DNA from: Diploptera punctata
Taxonomy: Eukaryota > Arthropoda > Insecta > Blattodea > Blaberidae
DNA length: 64,000 nucleotides
Assembly (NCBI GenBank): GCA_030220185.1
Contig: JASPKZ010007545.1
Span: forward strand, 496,001 to 560,000
Direction: 5' to 3'
Shown here: positions 10,690-21,416 of the stretch, piece after piece
Layout of the letters: each line of letters opens with the position of its first letter
Numbering within the stretch: position 1 is the first letter of the stretch
Notes under the pieces: model-generated
Told to the model about the DNA's origin: nothing
Databases searched by the model: none
What the model saw: the letters and a program-made list of their open reading frames with translations, nothing else
Translations under genes and position numbers: made by a program

Positions 10690-11081
10690 ACATGTATATT
10701 ATTGCTTTACTCAATTACATAAATTCAATGCTACCAGCCCTACTGAACGGCAGTCAAACGTGGTCACTAATAGGTAAAACAAAGCGTATATTACAAATTT
10801 GTTGGTTATCTATGGAGCGCGTGATCTTGCAAGTGACAATAAAGGATCAAATAACAAACGAGGTCCTCAAACGGAAGAGAGGCGTGAGAAAGTAGAACAC
10901 ATTAGCATAACGGTTTATTTGGAAATGGTGTGGCCACGTGGCGAGAATAAATGCAATCAGACTGACCTACGAAGAACCATGTGGGACCCCAGAAACGGCA
11001 AGAGACACGTAGGCAGGCAAAGAGCCAGATGGTGTGAGAGGGGAATCAATGGACGAGGTCAGATAGAAATTGGCGAAACGC
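10690..11081 (+). pseudogene. LINE C-terminal remnant (family X)
   Basis: A decayed post-polymerase region of a non-LTR element different from LINE-1. It shows L-L-N-G-S-Q-T-W-S-L (the usual LYG-x-E-T-W position), then I-K-D-Q-I-T-N-E-V, then K-R-H-V-G-R-Q-R-A-R-W. The first half is in one frame and the second half is shifted, with an overlap around 10800-10890. It is interrupted at about 11082 by a 5'-truncated LINE-1 copy in the same orientation, which creates a chimeric open frame (10799-11248). Confidence 0.6.
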
Positions 11082-11437
11082 TAATTTTTGGACCAAAGAG
11101 AGATGAACAGAGAGGTGAATGGAGAAGACTACATAACAATGAACTACATGGTCTTTATAGGAAGCCAGATGTAATAAGAACAGTTAAATCTCGTAGACTG
11201 CGATGGGCAGGACATGTCGCACGTATGGGGAATGAAAGACTTGTATGAAAGCCAGAGGGAAAACGGCCGGTTGGTAGACCAAGAATGAGGTGAGAGAATA
11301 ACATTAACTATGATTTGAGGGAGGTAGATTATACAGGAAATGATTGGAAAGCATTAGCTCAGGATAGAGATGTATGGAGAGCTAATGACCGCGCGGCCAT
11401 GAACCCACGGGTTGGATAGTGCCAGTGAGTAAGTAAG
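11082..11437 (+). mobile_element. LINE-1 3' fragment inserted in family X
   Basis: Starts at TTTTTGGACCAAAGAGAG, exactly as in the body of LINE-1, and runs through the R-R-L-R-W-A-G-H module. It has a deletion after R-M-G-N-E-R-L and ends at GATAGTGCCAGTGAGTAAG. A TA array follows the tail, so the target duplication cannot be read. Confidence 0.85.
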
Positions 11438-11467
11438 TAAGTATATATATATATATATATATATATG
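11438..11467. repeat. TA microsatellite at a LINE-1 tail
   Basis: TA array continuing directly from the GTAA tail. Confidence 0.9.
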
Positions 11468-11653
11468 TAGTATTCTCAATTTACACGAGAGGTAGCGGGA
11501 AGTCGTTCCAACTGTCATCTAGTGGCCACCATAACAGGTAAGCAAATTTTATGGAAAATATTTACTTTATAGCAGTAACGCATGTATATTTAGCTGTTAT
11601 AACCATATTTATGACATTTGCCTTCATTGCCAAATATCGAAAATATTGTTGTA

Positions 11654-11657
<4 letters not shown>

Positions 11658-11724
<67 letters not shown>
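11658..11724. repeat. TC-TA compound microsatellite
   Basis: CT array of about 32 bp passing into a TA array. Confidence 0.93.
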
Positions 11725-11728
<4 letters not shown>

Positions 11729-11788
11729 AAAATCTATTTTCCTGCAAATTTTAATATTTTGTCAGATGGGAAGATGTATTATATCACT

Positions 11789-11972
11789 TACTTACTTACT
11801 TACTTACTTACTCACTGGCACTATCGAACCCGTAGGTTCATGGCCGCACGGACATAAGCTCTCCATACATCCCTATCCTGAGCTAATGCTTTCCAATCAT
11901 TCCCTGTATAATTTACTTCCCTCAAATCATAGTTAATGTTGTTCTCCCACCTCATTCTTGGTCTACCAACTG
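11789..11972 (-). mobile_element. LINE-1 3' end, very short insertion with TSD
   Basis: A 184-bp minus-strand copy of only the last C-terminal codons, stop and tail (plus strand begins TTACTTACTTACTCACTGGC). It is flanked by TGTATTATATCACT at 11775-11788 and at 11973-11986, a perfect 14-bp duplication. It is therefore a complete, extremely 5'-truncated retrotransposition event, not a broken larger copy. Confidence 0.9.
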
Positions 11973-12146
11973 TGTATTATATCACTCAGAATATAAACTC
12001 TTATAACATATATTATGCTATCTCATACTAAAACTATGTAATGATAATTTACGTTAAAAGAGTGGAAGGTGCGTAGTGATTCACATATTATTTCAAAACG
12101 AAATTTTAGAACAATTTACATTTTTTCAACGTAAAAATTCATAATG

Positions 12147-12318
12147 TCCACCGCTGTGTTCACGGGGTAGCGTCGCTCACTCAAAGGCAGCGTGCCCGGG
12201 TTGGATCCCCGGTTGAGACAAGTTTTCTGGGTAATTTTTATGGGGTTTTTCCTCACCTATAAGACAAATGTCAGAAAGCTTTAAGGCCCAAGCAGTGCCC
12301 GAAAATAATATGACAATC
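12147..12318 (+). repeat. SINE-A head, 3'-deleted
   Basis: The tRNA-like head and the CACCTATAAGACAAATGTCA body are present up to the microsatellite (ATGACAATCGTCATC); the 3' half is missing. Confidence 0.75.
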
Positions 12319-12329
12319 GTCATCAATAT

Positions 12330-13100
12330 CAAATTCGCCATGTTTAGTTTAGTGTGAATGCGTATGTCAATGGTGTGTTTCGTCTTAATGTAGTAATATC
12401 TTGGAGGAGGCCGTTGCTATGAGATGATTCCTCATTCGGGAAGGCCCTAGATGTCCTTATGTGGTCAAACATATATATGTGATCCATAGTTAAAATTCTT
12501 CTCCCGACAAGTCATGTCACTGTAAAGCCCAGGTAGCATGTGACACGTAAAATTACCTGTAAAGTAAGATATTAAACTGTGTCAATAGGAACATTCATAA
12601 TCGTAATGTTTTACTGAGTAAGTAGTAGATTTGGCTCATCTACATTATTAATACTAAGTCAGAGTTCAATAATCCAAATATTGATAAATTCAGAGTTGAA
12701 ATTACTAGACACATACCCAACAAGCAGTACATAATTAATTATTATTTCACTCATTGATAGTTTAAAAGATAAACTCTAATTAACCTATCAATAAGTAATT
12801 AAGGTTATCATTATTGTAGCAACTGTAAATACAATTTTCTATTTCTGGTCACATATTTCGCACAAAGTACTGTTTTCACATTAGGAATTTTATTTTACTG
12901 CTTCTAGTTTTAAAGTATACGTCACACATAACAAATATAACATTTTAATAATTAGCTATGCATAAATGTATTTATCTCAAATTGTATTATGTTTTGCTTT
13001 TCTGTGTACAATGCCCAAGCACGAGCTTATGATTAATCGGTGTACTCATAGATTATGTGTATAGTGACACTATGAGGAAACAAATAAATGCAAATTTTAT
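12330..13100. other. AT-rich spacer, nothing recognised
   Basis: No element or frame I can support. Confidence 0.4.
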
Positions 13101-13107
13101 ATTCAAC

Positions 13108-13445
13108 TAGCTAATACCCGGCGTGCGCTGCTACTCGTAAATAAATGTCAATGAGTTTATACCATCAGCCGTGCGCTGTTATACTCTACTTTTTTGTAGA
13201 GTTTTTTTTAGATGTCCAATTCCGTGTGCATAAATTTCTGTATTTGTTATGGTTTAGGCAAAAGCCATTTATGCGTCAAAATAGGGAATTTATTTCACGT
13301 TTTTCACTACAAAGGGTGATTTTTAGGAATGAAGTGGTTGAGTATTATAACCCTCTTGTAACCGATGTTCATTCCCGGAATATCCTGAACATTTTTCAAA
13401 AAGCCCCATCTCAATCGGAAGACTGGTACGGCAGAGCACGTTTGC
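13108..13445 (+). repeat. Repeat family H, left copy
   Basis: Starts near TAGCTAATACCCGGCGTG. It shares TTTTTTGTAGAG, CACTACAAAGGG, TCCTGAACATTTT and AAAGCCCCAT in the same order with 16093-16358 on the same strand. Together the two copies flank the large inverted repeat. Non-coding as far as I can see; the open frames in it are not conserved between copies. Confidence 0.7.
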
Positions 13446-13599
13446 CTGGGAATCCACATATCCCGATCTTCTTGGTATAAAAAGAAACTCAAAGCGCGAC
13501 AGGACTAGAAGACTTTTGGCTGACCAGACGGCTGTTTCCTCACATCTGTATCTGTTAATCGCAGAGGTAAACGATCATGTAGCCAATGAAGGGTGACAT

Positions 13600-14640
13600 G
13601 TGGTCAGCATGTCGGATCCTCCAGCCGTTATAGCTGGTATTCTCAACCTGGTGTCGCTACTTATTGTAGCTACCCAAAAGCCTCACGATGCACACAGGGC
13701 CAGATACGAAATCTAGCTGGAAAAAAGTATTTTGCTAACTCTCGTCAATTCATCTTTCTTCACTCTGAAATTATTGCCATATGGCTGTTATTCATTTATC
13801 TGCAAAGGAGGGTAGAATTCTAAAATTTATGTAGACAATATAAACAACGGAAGTTGCCGATAGTTAAGCCCTCATCTGGTCCGCATCCCAGTCGTGTACC
13901 GAGCTGTAGAAATAAATACTTTTGCATTATAGATCAGTGAGTTATTCTTCTTATACTATATGGATACTTAACCTCAATGTTTGTACTTTTCATTGATATA
14001 TTTAACATGTTTCTATACAACCAGATACTGTGTTAAGTACACGAGGAATCATGCCTTCCAAACACTGAAACATTTACACAATCGTTTTGCTTTAAATTGA
14101 GCTACAAAAAAAAAACAGTTCTGAACAGTAATACAAATTTTAGTTAGAATATAGAGTCATTTAAGGACTTCAATTCCCGCACAATAACATGTGCACAAAT
14201 TATTGCGTTTATTTAAATTAGCTTTTTTATTAGAGGAGGCGGCCGGCAGCTGAGGCCTATCTTCGCGCGCAGAGAATTGTTTGATTTAATATATGAAGAA
14301 AAGTGATCGATAGACGCAATAAGCCATCCTCTATTAATAAATTACATTTAGCATATGTTCGGAGAATGTTTTAAAATAAAATTAAAAACTTTTTTTTAAA
14401 AGCTATTTTCCAAAACACAGGAAGTTGTGCGGGAGAAAAAAGTTAGATTTCTACTGAAATATTCTGATTGGCTAAAAGTAAATGTAAACTTTCCCCCTAT
14501 TAAGAATTTAGAACTCTGATAGTCGTTGGAAAATCCTGCTGCACCTGCTTATGGAATTATAAGACCCAAAATATCTTTCGAAGAGGGTGGAATAAAAACA
14601 AAGAAAAAATTCTTATTTCTACTGAAATGTCTGCCTTGGG
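13600..14640. repeat. Left arm of a ~1-kb inverted repeat
   Basis: Reverse complement of about 14950-15990. Paired blocks include GATAGTCGTTGG (14519 region) with the complement of 15045-15060, TTCCCGCACAATAACATGTG (14175 region) with 15380 region, and TATCTGCAAAGGAGGGTA (13800) with 15745 region. By eye the arms look about 75-80% identical, so the structure is old. The outer part contains a SINE-G-like sequence in both arms. Confidence 0.85.
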
Positions 14641-14949
14641 AAAGGTAGCATAAACATTTTGTTTGCCTATAGGCATTATATGGTGGATAAAATATCACAA
14701 CCTCTCTTTTTGACACCTAGTCTCAAGTTAATATATCGACATATTGATATTTTATTGTCAAAAAAAGACAATGCTTCGACCGACATAGAAGGTAGGGAAG
14801 TTGAGCGGGGTGATTTGTATTGTTTATTACTATTTTGAAGCTAATTTTTGTGGTTTTTTGAGTAATGTCTTTAAAACATCAGCAGAGTCCCGTTTACCAC
14901 ATGACCAACGTGATATTTCTGTTGCAAGAGCAAGTTCATCGCGAGAGAA
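14641..14949. other. Spacer of the inverted repeat
   Basis: About 310 bp between the arms with no recognisable coding. Confidence 0.6.
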
Positions 14950-15990
14950 TTCCTGCTTAATTGAACATTTATTTTATTCCTGCCTCTTCGAAAGTTATTT
15001 TGTGTCTTCCAATTCCATAAACAGATGGAACAGAATTGTCCAACGACTGTCATTGTTCTAAATTAATTCTCCATAACGGGAAAGTTAACATCTACTCCTA
15101 GCCAATCAGAATATTTCATTAGAAATCTATTTTCCCGCGCACTACTTCGTACGTTTGAGAAAATCGCTTTGAAAAATATTACTCTTTAATATCATTTAAA
15201 ATATTCTACTAACATCCACCTACCCCTAATTTGTTTACTAAATGATAACTTATTGCCTCTATCTCTCATTTTCTCCATATTAAATCAAACAATTATTCTC
15301 TAGGCGCAACAGTATGCCTCAGTTGCAGGCTACCTCTGTAATGAGAAAGCTAATTAAAAAACGCAATAATTTGCACACATGTTATTGTGCGGGAATTAAA
15401 GTCCATAAATCACTCTATATTATAACTAAAATATGTACTTCTGTTCAGAACTGTTTTCTTTGTAGCTCAATTTAAAATAAGATGATTGTGTACATTTTGT
15501 AGTGCATGGAAGGTATGATTCCACAAGTGTTTAACATAAAATCTGGTTATACAGAAAACATTGAATATATCAATAAAATTACAAACCTTGAGGTGAAGTT
15601 TCCATATGGAATAACAAGAATAGCTCAATGGACTTCAACTCACAAGGCTAATAACACAACTGGGATATAGACCAGATGAGTTCTTAACTATTGGCAACTT
15701 CCGATGTTTATATTGTCTTCATAAACAATAGAATTGTACCGTCCTTTGCAGATAAGTTAAGAACCGTCATATATCAATGATATTAGAGTGAAAAAAAAAT
15801 ATAAATTGATGAGGGTGAGTGAAAATATTTTTCTTCCAGCAAGATTTCATTTCCGGCCCATAGTGCACCAGTCCCATACTGGTCGAAATCCCAAGAGAAA
15901 AAATTCTTCCCCCATGAATACTCGAACCAGCGTATGTCCCGTAGTTCTGCGCCAAGACTTCTCGCCTTAACCACTCGGCTACGACGCTGG
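14950..15990. repeat. Right arm of the ~1-kb inverted repeat
   Basis: Pairs with 13600-14640 as described there. It holds 4-30-bp indels relative to the left arm. Confidence 0.85.
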
Positions 15991-15992
15991 AC
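15815..15992 (-). repeat. SINE-G, tRNA-derived
   Basis: Reading the minus strand, the head is CGTAGCCGAGTGGTTAAGGCG, an almost canonical A-box of a Ser/Leu-type tRNA, and GGTTCGAGTATTC is the B-box. The body has CTCTTGGGATTTCGACCAG. It does not fold into a full tRNA and continues into the inverted-repeat arm, so I call it a SINE. Confidence 0.7.
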
Positions 15993-16092
15993 TCTTGGTA
16001 TCAATAATAAAAATGAAAGGTGCACCCTAATGGGTATTATTCTCTTGGTATCAATGCAAGACAAAAATGGTTATCCGTAAGAGATAAACATA

Positions 16093-16405
16093 TGCTGTTG
16101 CGAACTTTTTTGTAGAGGTTTTTGAGATATTCAATTCTGTGTACATTAATTTTGTGTAATTCATATGGTTTAGGGGGCGTAAGCCATTTAAGAGTCCAAA
16201 GAGCTACTTTTTTCACGTTTTGCACTACAAAGGGCGATTTTTAAGGATGTAGGAGTTCAGTATCACAACTCTCTTATAGCCGATGTTCTTCCCTGGAATC
16301 TCCTGAACATTTTGCAAAAGCCCCATTACAATCGGATGAACGGTATGGCCGCGCATAAAGTACGAACGAACGAACAAACAAACAAACAAACAAACAAACA
16401 AAGAT
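16093..16405 (+). repeat. Repeat family H, right copy with GAAC/AAAC tail
   Basis: Second copy of the repeat at 13108-13445, ending in GAACGAACGAACAAACAAAC. A simple-repeat tail at one end is the mark of a retroposed sequence. Confidence 0.7.
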
Positions 16406-17025
16406 TATTTTTTATATACAAGATTTCAACATAGGCTATTTAATGAGTAAATAGTACCATATATGTACGAATCCACCAACCGATACAATAGGACATTCCT
16501 AAATTATTCTCATAATGAATTGTCTCGTATGTGATATCAGTCTATTAAAACTAAACCAATTTGAAGAAAAATCACTAATTCAATTTTACTAATTTATTAA
16601 CGTATTTTGACCTCTCGGTTTACATTTATGTGCTACATGATGCCACCCGGGCATTAGAGTGACACAAACTGTCGGCACAGGTTTAATAACTATGGATCAC
16701 ATGCAAAGGTTTTGACCACACAAAGACTTGAAGGCCTGTCCGAATGAGGGATGAGCTCAATATTAGGGTCTTAACATTTATTGACATTCGTCTTACATGT
16801 GAGGAAAACCCACGAGATAAACACTTACCCAGGAAACATATCCCGACTGGAGCTCGAACCCTAGCCCGTTGCATAAGAGTCAAGAATAAATAAATAAGGT
16901 GTGATGAGGTAAGTGTAGGCCTAACCCAAAATAAGGTTTGATAACAAAACATGATATAATAAAATTTCAGACAATGTTCATTTTATAAGAAATTCAAATT
17001 TGAGGTAAATATATCATCATCGTAA
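16406..17025. other. Spacer with a possible very old SINE
   Basis: 16650-16870 on the minus strand has a faint SINE-A-like order (GGAGCTCGAACCCTAG in reverse sense, GTGAGGAAAACCCACG, CTTACATG). Too diverged to be sure. Nothing else seen. Confidence 0.3.
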
Positions 17026-17029
17026 TCAT

Positions 17030-17790
17030 CATGATAAGGCGCGGCAACTTCAAAAGTGAAAGTTTTAGCCTTCTCAACAATCCTTGTTCAAGCCAGTCTG
17101 TCTCTTGCCATATTCAAATTAGTCACTTTCATTTTCTTTAGATCGTTCATTCTGTCATCCTCCCATCTGATCTTCTGTCTTCCAACAGCTCTGCCTCGCA
17201 TAGGTTTCCATTTATAGAGTTCCTTGACCAGTCTCTGATCATCCATTCTTATCTAATGTCCAAGCCAACCAATTGTAAGAGATCTTATATGGTTTACTAT
17301 ATTCTGACTTTTGATTAATTTGTTTATTTCGTTATTTGTTTTGATTCTTCGGCAGTTATAATATCATCTATTTTATCCAAATATTCATCTTAAAAATTTT
17401 TTGTGTTAAACATTAATAATTTCTAATCAATTGAGTTGGTGTTTACTTGATGAAAATCCATATTTATTAATTAAATAATTTCTGTTTTATTGTTTCTGTT
17501 AGGACCCAAGTTTCACTAGCATATGTAACTACTGGTCTAATGAGTGTTTGTATAACCTTATTTTTGCAGTTTTTGATATTAATTTGCTTTTAAATGAGGT
17601 TCAATTTGCAAAATAAGCTTTATTCCCATTTACCAATCTTTCCTATATTTCCACTTCTAATGTATTATATCCATTTACTTTGGTATCTAGGTATTTAAAT
17701 GATTCTGTGTTAATTTGTATGTCATATAAATATATACATGGTATAATCTAACAATACGGTAGACAGGCCGAAATTGTGAATGGGTCTTGT
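17030..17790 (-). pseudogene. LINE C-terminal half remnant (family Y)
   Basis: Reading the minus strand from about 17720 downward: E-S-F-K-Y-L, V-N-G-N-K-A-Y-F, S-K-T-A-K-I-R-L-Y-K, a Y-A-S-E-T-W-like segment, then (17250-17060) M-D-D-Q-R-L-V-K-E-L, G-R-A-V-G-R-Q-K-I-R-W-E-D-D and A-R-D-R-L-A-W. This is the order of the region after the polymerase in non-LTR elements. Frames shift several times and AT-rich insertions separate the halves. The element ends in an ATGATG-like repeat at about 17010-17030. Distinct from LINE-1 and LINE-2. Confidence 0.65.
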
Positions 17791-17799
17791 GTATCCAGT

Positions 17800-18700
17800 A
17801 TATTTTTGTAATTTAGATTTTTTATTTATCTGAATTACACTTACAGTTATCAAATATTTAGTTCATTTCGCTTAATGAACTGATATACACTAACCCTGAA
17901 TTGTCTCAACATGTTTTCTTTTTAAAATAATTATGTACAAAACGTCTATTGTAATGAAACACAACCTAATTCACGCTCCTTCAATTATAACCAAAACTTT
18001 CTTATTTTAATAGGCAGTTCATGCCTATTGGTGATTTAAACATCACTATTCTTGGTTTGAGATGCCTTGCAGTTTTTATCGTCGCCGTCGCCTGGAATAT
18101 GTTTCCTAATATTTATTTTTCTTACATAATTTCTCACCGTGATGCAAATAATTTGGGAATAACTGATAAAGAACATGAGTTGAAGTAAGTGTAATCTATG
18201 ATATACACTTGCCCCCAGCAATGTTTGTGCACACATCCTTCATGTGGGTAATAGCTGGAGCAAGAGTGAACCATGGTAGTAAATCATAACATGTTATTAT
18301 ATGATATAAAACAGTATAACAGCATTAATGAACCATAAAAACTGATAATTACGTGTAACACATTCATCATTTGTCCTAGACTTTCTTATATACTTCCGAT
18401 TTGAAAATTCCATCATAATCTCAATAATAACAGTCAGCAGATATCATCTCATAAATTGTATAGTATCTCCCAAATAGCTTGATTAACCAGTCCTATATTG
18501 TGTGCAGATTTCAAATTATGTAATGAGATAGTAAAAACAATAATTGTCAGTGCATGGTGGTATAGGGAATTGAAATTAATGAGTAAGATTATACTTCCTC
18601 TAGATTTACAATTAGCCTATCAGACGTTATACATATATATATACGAGTATATAGAGAACAGTAGTCGGTTCATGGAGGTATAACCCCAACAGACATATAT
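17800..18700. other. AT-rich spacer, nothing recognised
   Basis: No supported feature. A short TTGG repeat lies at about 18700-18715. Confidence 0.4.
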
Positions 18701-18717
18701 GGTTGGTTGGTTGGTAT

Positions 18718-19014
18718 CTAATGTCGAGCACTTGATAATGAAATCATTCGCTCTCTTGCACTCCAATATTTAGCAGAAAGGCTGGTCTCTTCTACAAAAG
18801 CTGGACAACGGAGGAGATGGTTTCTTTCCATATCTTCATTTAAATTGCAAAAAGGGCATTTAGGTGAATCTGTTACGCCAATTCTGTGTAGGTGTTTATT
18901 CAAGCAGTCATGTCCGGTTAGCAGTCTGAATGTTGCTACTGCAGATTTTCTTTGTAATGTAGTAATGTCATAAGCTTGTAGATTTTCCCATTCCTTTCCA
19001 GACATATATATATA
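18718..19014 (-). pseudogene. Jockey/I-type LINE C-terminus with zinc-knuckle motif
   Basis: A minus-strand open frame of about 100 codons. It contains L-T-G-H-D-C-L-N-K-H-L-H-R-I-G, then C-P-F-C-N, then an N-H-L-L-R-C-P segment. The C-x2-C...H...C arrangement after a F-R-L-L-T-G-H stretch is the usual C-terminal end of the long polyprotein of jockey/I/R1-like elements. The polymerase and RNase H parts are missing. A TATATACACAC run lies directly at its upstream edge. It is the only fragment of this class that I recognise in the window. Confidence 0.7.
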
Positions 19015-19029
19015 TACACACACACTGCT

Positions 19030-19970
19030 AATGGTGATGTTAAAACCAATTAGAATGCATCTTCTATATTTGTTGACGCATATCTTCTTTTACAGTGACA
19101 TATAATTACTCTTCATTACATACTTGACTTTTGCACTGAGTTCACACATAGCTTCACACATTACGGCTTACAATTCGCTATACAGGTTGACTTACAGTCT
19201 ATTGTCAACTATATATTCTTCAGGGTCATTTTAAAGCCGGCATCGACAATTCTGGAAATAGCGCCGTGTCGCGATCGCTACCTTTTGAGAATAGAATCTT
19301 TACGAAGCCGAACCATTGGAACAATGCCAAGACACAACTAGAAAGCTCAAATCTGGCGTTCTATTACATAATTCGCGACTCATGAATCTGTTATACATTA
19401 TAAAGTGATACTTGAGAGTCTTGCAACAGCCCGCGATATCAAAAAATAGGACCCGAAGATGCCTAAAAAACTATGATCTTTTTCATACTACAAATCCCTC
19501 GACCTAGCCATAACATTCCTTATAAGGAATGGAAATAACACAGGTGCGCAAATGTCAATCATGAGATCAAACTGTCTTATAGACCCTGGGTCGCAAATGA
19601 ACGGTTTCTCGAAAAACGTGCACATGTTTATTGGAGCATTCATTTATAATGGTCGTGGATGAAGGTGTTAATACTACACAGTTTAGTCAGAGGCATTAAA
19701 ATTTACAGGATGTGGCATTTCTGTAGACAAGTAAACATAACATAGTATAATTGCATTTTCTCAGTTAAGACTCTTTACTTATTCTTCATCTAATTCTATG
19801 TTATTAAGTCATCACTAGCTACGGTTACTCAGGTCAATTAGACAACACTGATAAATCTTGAAATTACTTAATGATTGTCGATACAGTAGAGAAAAAAATT
19901 CACACTTGATTGAACTGTATTGGTATGGGTGGTCTAGGAGTTATTTTATTGTCTCTACTTGCGGGTGTAG
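19030..19970. other. Spacer, nothing recognised
   Basis: No coding motifs or known repeat blocks. Confidence 0.4.
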
Positions 19971-19974
19971 CTGG

Positions 19975-20110
19975 TTAAAAATTGGTCCAGGACAACGGAT
20001 TTTTAGGACGGAAAAATCTACAGATTTTTCGGGCTCGTAAAAGAATCTCAATGCTAAATTAGCAACTCTGTGTAAAATTTAATCGGGCTTCTCCATCCAA
20101 GCAATATATT
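19975..20110 (+). repeat. SINE-B 3' part
   Basis: Contains GGATTTTTAGGACGGAAAAAT, GGGCTCGTAAAAGAA and CTCTGTGTAAAATTTAA in the order of the full copies at 40929 and 48475. Confidence 0.65.
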
Positions 20111-20114
20111 AATT

Positions 20115-21415
20115 GCCTACAAAATGTTTCTTTGTCCCTCCCCTACAACCGTAGAAAATAAACCTAATAAATTAGCATTGGTTAAATATATCCCGTAAGG
20201 GTGCGCACTTGCTCTATGTAGGATATACGGATATATAGAAGCTGGCGTTTGAACTGTGTTGTGATATCGAACTTTTTTTATGAAAGCGTTTTCACTGAAG
20301 AAGAGGAAATTTGAAAAAAAATTCTCTTTCAAAGTATAAAACTTCACTTTTAGCAATACGTATCGTGAAAAGAAAAATGCTAAAGAGGAGAGAGAATAGA
20401 TGATAAATTCAAAATGATAAAGTATAACAGGATAACTTAGAAAATAGGAATCTTGTTTAAAAAGCAAATCATATAAACTTGTTGCCGAGATACTGGTGGT
20501 GACAGCAAAACGAAAACCAAATTCGGACGCGATATAAATCGGATAATAAGAAGGAAAGCGACGTTATCGGCAGTTGTAGTGAGCCTCTACTTCCCATCCC
20601 ACTAAAGAAATTGGCATTCTCAATACCTCAGTGAAGCGATGCTATCTCCCCCACTTGAGCAGGATAGAGTCTTCATTATTTATTGGAAATGAAAGTGCCT
20701 AACTTGAGATTGATCCCCGCATTGTGTTCCACCCCTAGACATGATGGATTCCCAGACACGCTTAATTTGCGCCACACAATGCCGCCAAAAATCTGGACAG
20801 CAGCAAAAACCATCTCCCCAAGAGAATTCATGGCTAAATTGGCACACGCATGAAGGGTAAAAATATTACATTACATCCATTATTGTTTTATTTTTCTCAG
20901 CGATTTCCATGATCTCGTAAGACAACACTTGCGTCACTAAACATTCTTCAACCAACACTACGCGTTAAAAAATTTCAGAATAGTTTAAAAAATGAAACTT
21001 CGTTCAAAATTAGAGGCATTTGCTTTATTACATTTTTCTCTCCAAAACTATATTATATTGCAGAGAGAAGTGAAAGCTGTTAGTCATGAGCCACAGAGAT
21101 GTGTCATACATCAACGAAACATCGGTTATATACTAAATACCACAGCAAAATAATCAGGTTAGGTAGTGACCCCCCAGGTATCGTGATCAGGTTTGTACCA
21201 GAAATCACCCGTCTCGATCCATTTTAAAAGCTGTCGTTCATCTGCCATAGCAATGAATGTTTATATAACACACATCACTGCAAAATTCTCAGATGTACGT
21301 AAGACCTGAACTCCAAGAATCACGGTCAGTCTCATAGCAGAAATTGGAGATGTTAACACATTGTAGAAGCTTTATCATGGGATAGTAACAAATCATTGGT
21401 TATGTAATAGATATT
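20115..21415. other. Spacer, one diverged direct repeat
   Basis: No gene. 21262-21360 is similar to 22646-22735 on the other side of the LINE-1 copy (see findings). Confidence 0.35.
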
Positions 21416-21416
21416 T

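Noticed and set aside
15960..15992. Possible Ser/Leu tRNA gene on the minus strand
   Set aside because: The A-box is near canonical, but no acceptor stem pairs and the sequence goes on as SINE-G.
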